This document shows, piece after piece, positions 11,791 through 60,000 of a stretch of 60,000 nt of DNA (the first letter of the stretch is position 1; each line of letters starts with the position of its first letter). The notes under the pieces are model-generated. The model did no database searches and had not been told where the DNA came from. It saw only the letters and a list, made by a program, of their open reading frames with translations. The stretch spans positions 25,706,740 to 25,766,739 of the forward strand of contig CAIIXF020000009.1 in NCBI GenBank assembly GCA_903813345.2, given 5' to 3'. The stretch is from Owenia fusiformis (taxonomy: Eukaryota > Annelida > Polychaeta > Sabellida > Oweniidae). A program made the translations under genes and the position numbers.

Positions 11791-12749
11791 TGAATCCCTG
11801 CACCAGATTAATAATAAAAAATAGTCAATAATCATGCCAATAATATTAAAATACATATTTAAGTAAATATTCTAAGCCAAAATCAGGATTAATGATATAA
11901 ATCCAGTTTTCATTTAGAGAATCTATTTCCGGTTATAATTGTGAAAAAACATGGCCTCCAAAAAAAAATTGTTGCTACTATTTTTCAAAATGATATATCC
12001 ATGGATCAGCTGTTTTTGTCACCTAAACTCACCTTAATAGAAAGGTAAGACTATTTTCTTGAGAAGTATTTCATGAAATCCCTCTGAAGTCCTTGTGTGT
12101 GGCTTTAAGTCAGTATACATAATGTAACATAACAACAAGGATTATTAAAACTACAAGATTTATTCATGTACCGTGCTTAATACAATGTAAAGTTAATGAT
12201 ATAACAAATTCACTTTTCAAAATCTCTCATGGAACTTACTGACACAGATCTCACTTCCTTTAGCACATCCATGGAAACATTAGGAATTTTGAACCTCTCA
12301 CGCTAGACCCTCATGACCCCTACCCAATTTTCGTCAATATCAGTCATAACTTTTTGTAGAAAGTACCTTAGTAATAGAAAGAGATACGGAACAATAAAGT
12401 ACTATCTTATCTTATAAACGTTTCCATAGATTATGCTAAAATTTCCATCTTTCACAGACTTAAGAGATATAATACGATACAAGGATACTAAAAAATGGAA
12501 CAATACACTCATTATTTCAAATGATTATCAAATCCATGTTGAAAGTGTTTTATTAATGTTTTTATAATTGGTAGAAATTAACCTCGAAATGGTCAATTTG
12601 TGAAAGATCTCAATTGAAGTGTCAGGCCTCTCGCATGTCTCAGCAATGAATTCGAAGATAGAGAGATCCGAGAGAGAAAATGTTTCAAAATAAGCAGAAT
12701 GTGAGTAAAATAGAGGGAAATGTAAAAAATCAATGAACATCAAAAACAA

Positions 12750-12850
12750 CAAGGCATTAACATGCAAAATGTCACCATCTGCCATTTGTTACAGATGCTG
12801 AATGCTAACTGCTGAACACCAACCACCGAATGCCCTCACAAAAGAGTTGG
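12750..12850 (+). mobile_element. Short copy of dispersed family A
   Basis: Contains AAGGCATTAACATGCAAAAT followed by GTCACCATCTGCCATTTG, the CTGAACACCAACCACCGAA run and ACAAAAGAGTTGG, in the same order as the other copies. No terminal hairpin is preserved here. Confidence 0.6.
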
Positions 12851-13679
12851 AGGAACAAACAAAATTTAATTATATTTTTGCAAATGGAAATCATATTTTC
12901 ATGCCCCGTACAGTTTTACGATGTTGAGATCTTGACATTCTCCTCAAATGAATATCTAATTTTATTGACCACACAGAATGATTATGACAATTCCACATAT
13001 CAAACCTTTACCATGAAGATTAGAGTATACTAACAACAAAGATATACAGCAGACATTTCAGAGTCTTGATACATCGGTCAAAATCAAACAATTGTATGAA
13101 ACATTCAAACAGATCAACCATGCAATGAGCACCTACAAGACCAGCACCCATATCATGTAAATGGTCTGAATCTCCATATTACTGCAACATATTTAAGCAA
13201 AATACATATCAGTCATACATTTTTTGTGTGAGAAAGCAGATACCGTTGCCAACACTTTTTCATACCATATATGATAGTACTTAGTACCATGATGAGAGAA
13301 TAGGATGTCAGTATTTATTACATGTAATGGATATTGCAGAGATGTATTGCTTGATATTTTACAACCTGTATTATTTTAACACCTAGAAACCCTTAATACC
13401 TTTACCCGAACCATTTGAAACACAAAACATCTAAATATATTATTCAAATTAAAATGAAATTACAAAATTTCAAAGTTGCAAATCCTGTACAAAATAGAGT
13501 GAGACATAAACTGGTAAGTATAATTTAGGAGTAGAACAAAGTAGAGCAACTAACATGTGTCAGTAACACCTCTTTGAAACAAAGGCAAGTCTGTAATTTA
13601 AAAAAGGATTTTACTGTTCATTATTACCACCTTGCCGGGCCAGTTCTAGGGGTTTTAGTGCTAGTTTAGAAGGCATTTA

Positions 13680-14460
13680 TTTTACTATATCGACCTGAGA
13701 AATGTGTGACGTCATAGTGGTGGTCCATATGGACCGGTCTAGAATATATTCTGGACCGGCAATTTTCACCGGGAAATTAGATATCGTTCAATATCGAGCA
13801 ATATAGTGAAATATTGGACCTTGGGCCTTCGGCCCTCGGTCCAATATTTCATTTTATTATGCACCTCATTAAAATACTCAAATCTGATTGGTTCTTAGTT
13901 TCTTGTAATTTGGCAATACTCTGCTCTTTTCTGAAAACTGCCGGATATTTTTTTAATATCTGACCCTTTCAAGAAAAAGGGTCGGATATTTTTTTCAATG
14001 TTTTTGCAATATTCCCACTTCAGAGTTTTATTTCTTAATAACTGGAGTACTACTTAAAGCTTACATCTGAAACTGGCGGAAAATAGAAGAAAAAAATGCA
14101 CTTAATCAATCACAATTACCCTTATCATTCAAAAGTTACATATAATTCTGCAAGAACGTCTCGAATAAATTAAAAAATTAAATTCCCGGGGCAAATATTT
14201 TTGTCCAGTGTAGCGAATAAACTGGCCGGAAGTCGTCTGAGTTTTGAAAGAAAAAATAAATAAATGTCAAAATAATGTCAACTAAACGACAGTTTAAGCC
14301 TGTACTCCAATAAGTACTCCACTTAACTTTGATTTGGAGGTGCATAATAAAACAAATACTGGATGATCAGGAGCTGGATATGGCCAGAATACCTATCCTA
14401 TCCTAGAATAGGTATTCTGCCATATCCAGCTCCTGATCATCCAGTATTTGTTTAATATCG
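13680..14460. mobile_element. Palindrome-rich element cluster
   Basis: Three inverted-repeat layers are visible. A 43-nt hairpin at 13808-13850 pairs GAAATATTGGACC with GGTCCAATATTTC around GGGCC-ttc-GGCCC. TTTTATTATGCACCTC near 13852 is inverted as GGAGGTGCATAATAAAA near 14336-14352. A 43-bp-arm hairpin at 14351-14452 pairs AACAAATACTGGATGATCAG with its complement. The nesting suggests successive insertions of small foldback elements. There is no coding capacity. It lies downstream of SMG1, possibly within its 3' UTR. Confidence 0.75.
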
Positions 14461-17425
14461 CCCTTAGAAATGACGTTATTGTACTATTGTATCAAGATGC
14501 TTACATGGCAAAGTGACCTATCATGTAATAGACTAGACAATTCACAGTCGGCAATCAATATTACAAAGACAGGGATTATATGAAGTAATCAATCCTGGCA
14601 GACCTATGAAGTTAGAATATGATACAGGAAAATGATACAGTCAATTTGATACACTAAAACCTGTCTAAAGTCAACACTGCTGAGAGTGTTCTCATTATTA
14701 GAATATTGTTCACATCACATTGAAGGAATGTGATCAACGAAACACTTAAAGGAGTGGAACTAAAAAACTTAACATTACAAGGTGTTGATATGAAGTGTTC
14801 ACATACAACTACTTAGATTTTTCTAGATACAAAATATGCCTTTGTCATTCTTCATTCAAACATGAATCCAAACACAACAAATCTAAAGATGTATAAAAAG
14901 ATATTGTGACACACAGCATGATGATTTGATGATTCTAAGCAATTGACCGAATGGTGAAACTATGTTATAATGTCAAAACAGAAGCAAGAAATTAGCATTG
15001 AAGTATACAGTGTATATATATCCTAAGCTACATTCTATGTGTTTCTCGTAAATTCCCAAGAAAGGTATGCCTAATTTCCAAGTAATCAATTTGAAAAAAG
15101 ATAATTCAAAAAAAATATGCTGGGGGATATCTTAGATCATTTTACACGAAAGAAAATATTTTAAACAAAAGAGTATATTTATGAAAGAAATGCCACCTCT
15201 GGATATTTTCACAGCAGAGGGCAAAGTGACTTCTGAAAACTGCAATCCTTGCTTTTATTAATAGGTTACTAGTCATTTCCAAGTTACTCCCATATTCATC
15301 ATTGAAAATCAATTTCACAATTTTGCATACATAAGAAATTATTTGCTTAGTCCAATATCAGTAAACAACTGATGCAAGTACTTAAACAATCAATTAATAA
15401 ATTGAAAATGTAATTTGTGTGTTTTCACTTATACCAGATATAGTAGCATATAGGCATAATTAATTTTGTTTATCTCATCTTTTAATGTGCTTATACAGTA
15501 TTATGGTTTGATTCAATTTCTTGGGAATTTACTCAACTTTTCATAAACAATGAATATGTTTAGTAAAGGTTTCAAAAGGTTTTAAATCTATGATAAGATG
15601 TGAACCCCAAAATATGGGTATTTTATTTTATTATTTTCATTATCAGGAACCAGTATTTAGCCTACGCTACAGGTTCTAAGCATGTTCTACATTTGAAAAA
15701 TCGAAGGAAAGCAAGAACGTGAACTATATGACATATGCACATATATTCAAAAAGTATTTTGAAACCTTTACTAGATTAACCTTTAACAATTATATATTCA
15801 GTGAAACCGACTTCATCGGTTATACATTATTTTTTTTATGTTTTTGTAATATTTTCATCTTGGCCACTTCTTGATCATTTGCTATGATTTCTAACCATCA
15901 CCAACATACTCTAACCAGCATTTTGGTCACATGACACAAACTGACCTATCAGCTTACTAACATACATTGAAGGGAATAACAGAATCATGGGATCTGCAGC
16001 AAATCTGCAAGATATCAAGATCTGGATTTCATATGTAATTCTTAACACTGACCAACTCATTCATTTTCTCTCATTAACCCTTTACTTGTCAGTGACATTG
16101 TTCTCATGATCCATTTTAACCCTTTTGTTCCCGAATTCTGAAAGATTTACACATAAAAGCCTAATAATGGTGTTCTGGAAAGCTGTGGGTTAAAATCGCA
16201 TAAATTCTTAAAATTTTAGTTGACTGGCTAAAAGTGGATATAATGTACAGCAAGTCATGGAGGTGAACAAAACTGTTTACAAATATCAAAACAGTTTCCT
16301 TTAGAATAGGCTAGAAATTCATTAAGAATATCACGGTGTATATGTACTTGGTTTACTGTTATCATTGTCAAAATTTCAACAAACAATTCAACCAAATGTT
16401 GTCATTTTTGTAATAGGTGACAAAAATTCACGATAATGTTAAACATTTTAGTAAATGAGAAATAAATGAGTGTCAAAATTCTACTACATTTGAAGAATTT
16501 AAGCAAATTGAGAACAATGTCATTCCATCATGAGTAAATCTAGCAAATGATCGTCAGATAATATATTGGCCTTCTCTAACTCAAAGTGTTAGTTATAAAC
16601 TCATAACCCTAAATAATAATAATCAGACAAGGTATGCAAATATACAGTTACCATATTACAACTCATCAGTCCAGATATTTTATCAGATATAATATCGCTA
16701 TGTTATGGGTCAGCATTTACTTTAATTGGTTCACACAGACTTAGCCCATATTTTTGATTGTTTTGTTGCTTAATATTCAAAAAGGAATCTTATGAATCCC
16801 ATAATCTTTTGCTGTATAATGTTCCTTGGAATCATTGTTTGAAAAGGCTCATACAGGATTTTTTTATATTCACAAATCACATTCTGTCTAACCTTTTCCA
16901 AATAGGAAAGATATTTGGTTATCAAAAAATGATTTTGTTGCCATTATTTGCAATTAAGCAACCAATGATATCGCATGTTGGCCATATGGCATATATGAAT
17001 CCTGAATGAAGAGATACAATGTATACAGATGCAATGTTTAGATACTATATACCCATGGTACATAGAATCTGATCGCTGTTTTAGTTGTAATATGTTAACT
17101 GGTCAATGCACATAACTTCTCCATAGTAATAATTACTCCTTCCACCAACGATCTTCATTATTCCTGATCTTATTTGTGGTGGTTCATGAAAATCAAACCT
17201 CTCCCATATTGGAGGTAGAAAAGCAAAGTTTTGGTCCTATCAGTTGCCTGTATAAAGCATGTGTATAGCTTGATTTATGGCCCTACGGCCGGGCCCACAA
17301 ACTTGCTTCTTGTCAAGGTACCTGAAGGTTTTGCTCTTAATCGCACTTCCACAGTCCGCGTGCAGTACGCTTCATTACCTACGATATTTTGGTGAATTTT
17401 TTCCCCGATATTTTCTATTGCGCTG

Positions 17426-58785
<41,360 letters not shown>

Positions 58786-58889
58786 TTACAAAGCAATTGG
58801 AATTTGACATTTTGACTCAACAAAGTTGTAAGTATAGTCAAGACTCAACAAAAATGGCTCTTCAGAATATTTTCATGAAACAGCCCCCT

Positions 58890-59965
58890 GATTAACTGCC
58901 GAACACAGTCCACAAACAAGGCACAGACGTGAACAATATCGTACCTAAAAAACGACATTGTGATCTTGTTGACCAAGAAAGCAAGATGGCCGCAGAAAAG
59001 TTAATCAGCTCTAGAACTTATCACTGTGTAACATACAGTATGTAAAAATTTGAATGGTTTGGCTGGAAACCTGTAGACAAGCCTCGATAGACAAGATTTT
59101 AGGACGGAAAATCTAAAATGGCAGCCTTAACATTTACCCAGAATGCCCAAAAACTAATCAGTTCTTGACGTTGATATGTAGAAACATCCCTGAAAATTTC
59201 AGATGAATCCCTCAAATGGTTTGGCTGGAAACCTGTAGACAAGTCTTGAAAGTGAAGATTTTAGGACGGAAAATCAAAAATGGCCACCTTAACATTTACC
59301 CAGAAATCCCAAAAACCAATCAGTTCTTGACGTTGATATGTAGAAACATCCCTGAAAATTTCAGATGAATCCCTCAAATGGTTTGGCTGAAAATCTGTAG
59401 ACAAGTCTTGAAAGTGAAGATTTTAGGACAGAAAATCCAAAATGGCCACCTTAAAATTTAACCAGAATGCCCAAAAACTAATCAGTTCTTGACATTGATA
59501 TGTAGAAACATCCCTGAAAATTTCAGATGAATCCCTCAAAAGGTTTGGCTGGAAACCTGTAGACAAGTCTTGAAAGTGAAGATTTCAGGACGGAAAATCC
59601 AAAATGGCCACCTTAAAATTTACCCAGAATGCCCATAAACTAATCAGTTCTTGACGTTGATATGTAGAAACATCCCTGAAAATTTCAGATGAATCCCTCG
59701 AATGGTTTGGCTGAAAACCTGTAGACAAGTCTTGAAAGTGAAGATTTTAGGATGGAAAATCCAAAATGGCCACCTTAAAATTTACCCAGAATGCCCAAAA
59801 ACTAATCAGTTCTTGACTTTGATATGTAGAAACATCCCTGAAAATTTCAGATGAATCCCTCAAATGGTTTGGCTGGAAACCTGTAGACAAGCTGAAAAGT
59901 GAGACACCGCCCGCCAAGCTGACTACAATATCGTACCTCTTGTTAGGTACGATAAAAAGTTGGAG
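58890..59965 (+). mobile_element. Array-bearing element, family C (162-bp array, terminal hairpin)
   Basis: It begins with AACACAGTCCACAAACAAGG and AACAATATCGTACCTAA. One unit like the 26.3-kb satellite (AAGATGGCCGCAGAAAAGTT) is followed by about 5.2 copies of a 162-bp unit (59057, 59219, 59381, 59543, 59705, 59867) with GTTTGGCTGGAAACCTGTAG, ACATCCCTGAAAATTTCAG and AAAATGGCCACCTTAA. It ends with the hairpin TATCGTACCT-cttgtt-AGGTACGATA (59927-59954) and AAAAAGTTGGAGAC. The 5' ATATCGTACCT repeats the hairpin's left half. It lies in an SMG1 intron running off the window. Confidence 0.8.
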
Positions 59966-60000
59966 ACAGTTGGAGACTGTCATATTGTTTACTACAGTGA

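Larger units (their letters stand above)
10929..17425. other. Gene-poor stretch between two convergent 3' ends
   Basis: This lies between the stop codon of the plus gene (10928) and the SMG1 stop (17426-17428, minus). It holds the 3' UTR of the first gene with AATAAA at 10986-10991, and presumably the SMG1 3' UTR at the right end. Other content is a TACTGT-rich stretch (11040-11135), a tRNA-like fragment (11690), a family A copy (12750) and a palindromic element cluster (13680-14460). From about 14,500 to 17,280 I see nothing beyond AT-rich single-copy sequence. No reading frame here looks coding. Confidence 0.6.

Noticed and set aside
14500-17280. Short frames such as 16758-17009
   Set aside because: AT-rich composition, no splice context, no homology; probably SMG1 3' UTR or intergenic DNA.

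Overview
This is nuclear DNA from an invertebrate animal. It is AT-rich, most genes are split by GT-AG introns, and AATAAA poly(A) signals and dense short transposon remnants are present. The TRIM-NHL, NACHT and orphan GPCR genes and the SINE and MITE content fit a marine invertebrate (lophotrochozoan or invertebrate deuterostome). The sequence does not allow a closer placement.

Layout. At 0.9-5.7 kb (minus) lie the first six exons of a DUF4062-like plus NACHT protein of the NPHP3/TTC41 type, which continues off the left edge. It faces, across a 0.7 kb shared promoter region, an unrecognised four-exon gene of 255 codons (6.4-10.9 kb, plus). A 6.5 kb gene-poor, repeat-bearing stretch follows. 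From 17.4 kb to 58.7 kb (minus) runs the 3' part of SMG1, the kinase that phosphorylates UPF1 in nonsense-mediated mRNA decay. I could place 32 exons, from the kinase domain to the FATC end. They join in one frame into 1433 codons plus stop. The 5' part is off the right edge.

The SMG1 introns host other genes: a single-exon B-box/NHL protein with its own TATA box (19.5-21.1 kb, plus), a duplicated glycosyltransferase pair (24.3 and 27.3 kb, plus), a single-exon rhodopsin-like GPCR (45.9-47.8 kb, minus) and a two-exon secreted/membrane Cys-rich receptor-like gene (54.1-56.7 kb, plus). The second glycosyltransferase is split by a 3.76 kb giant inverted-repeat element carrying broken copies of an invertebrate repeat-borne protein family.

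Nothing suggests that the nested genes share a pathway with SMG1. Its long introns seem to be a permissive landing zone. They also hold a mariner element with TA duplication and about 190 bp terminal repeats, a piggyBac-like MITE, two SINE copies, foldback elements, and three large elements built alike: a short 5' motif, a long tandem array, then a terminal hairpin whose left or right half repeats the 5' motif. That plan resembles Helentron/HINE or 'pearl' elements. The arrays are made of different satellites, one full of AGGTCA half-sites and one of ATGGCGGCCAT palindromes. The most unusual coding-related feature is an 88-bp tandem duplication that copies the acceptor and first 51 nt of one SMG1 exon three times, leaving phase-preserving decoy mini-exons upstream of the real exon.
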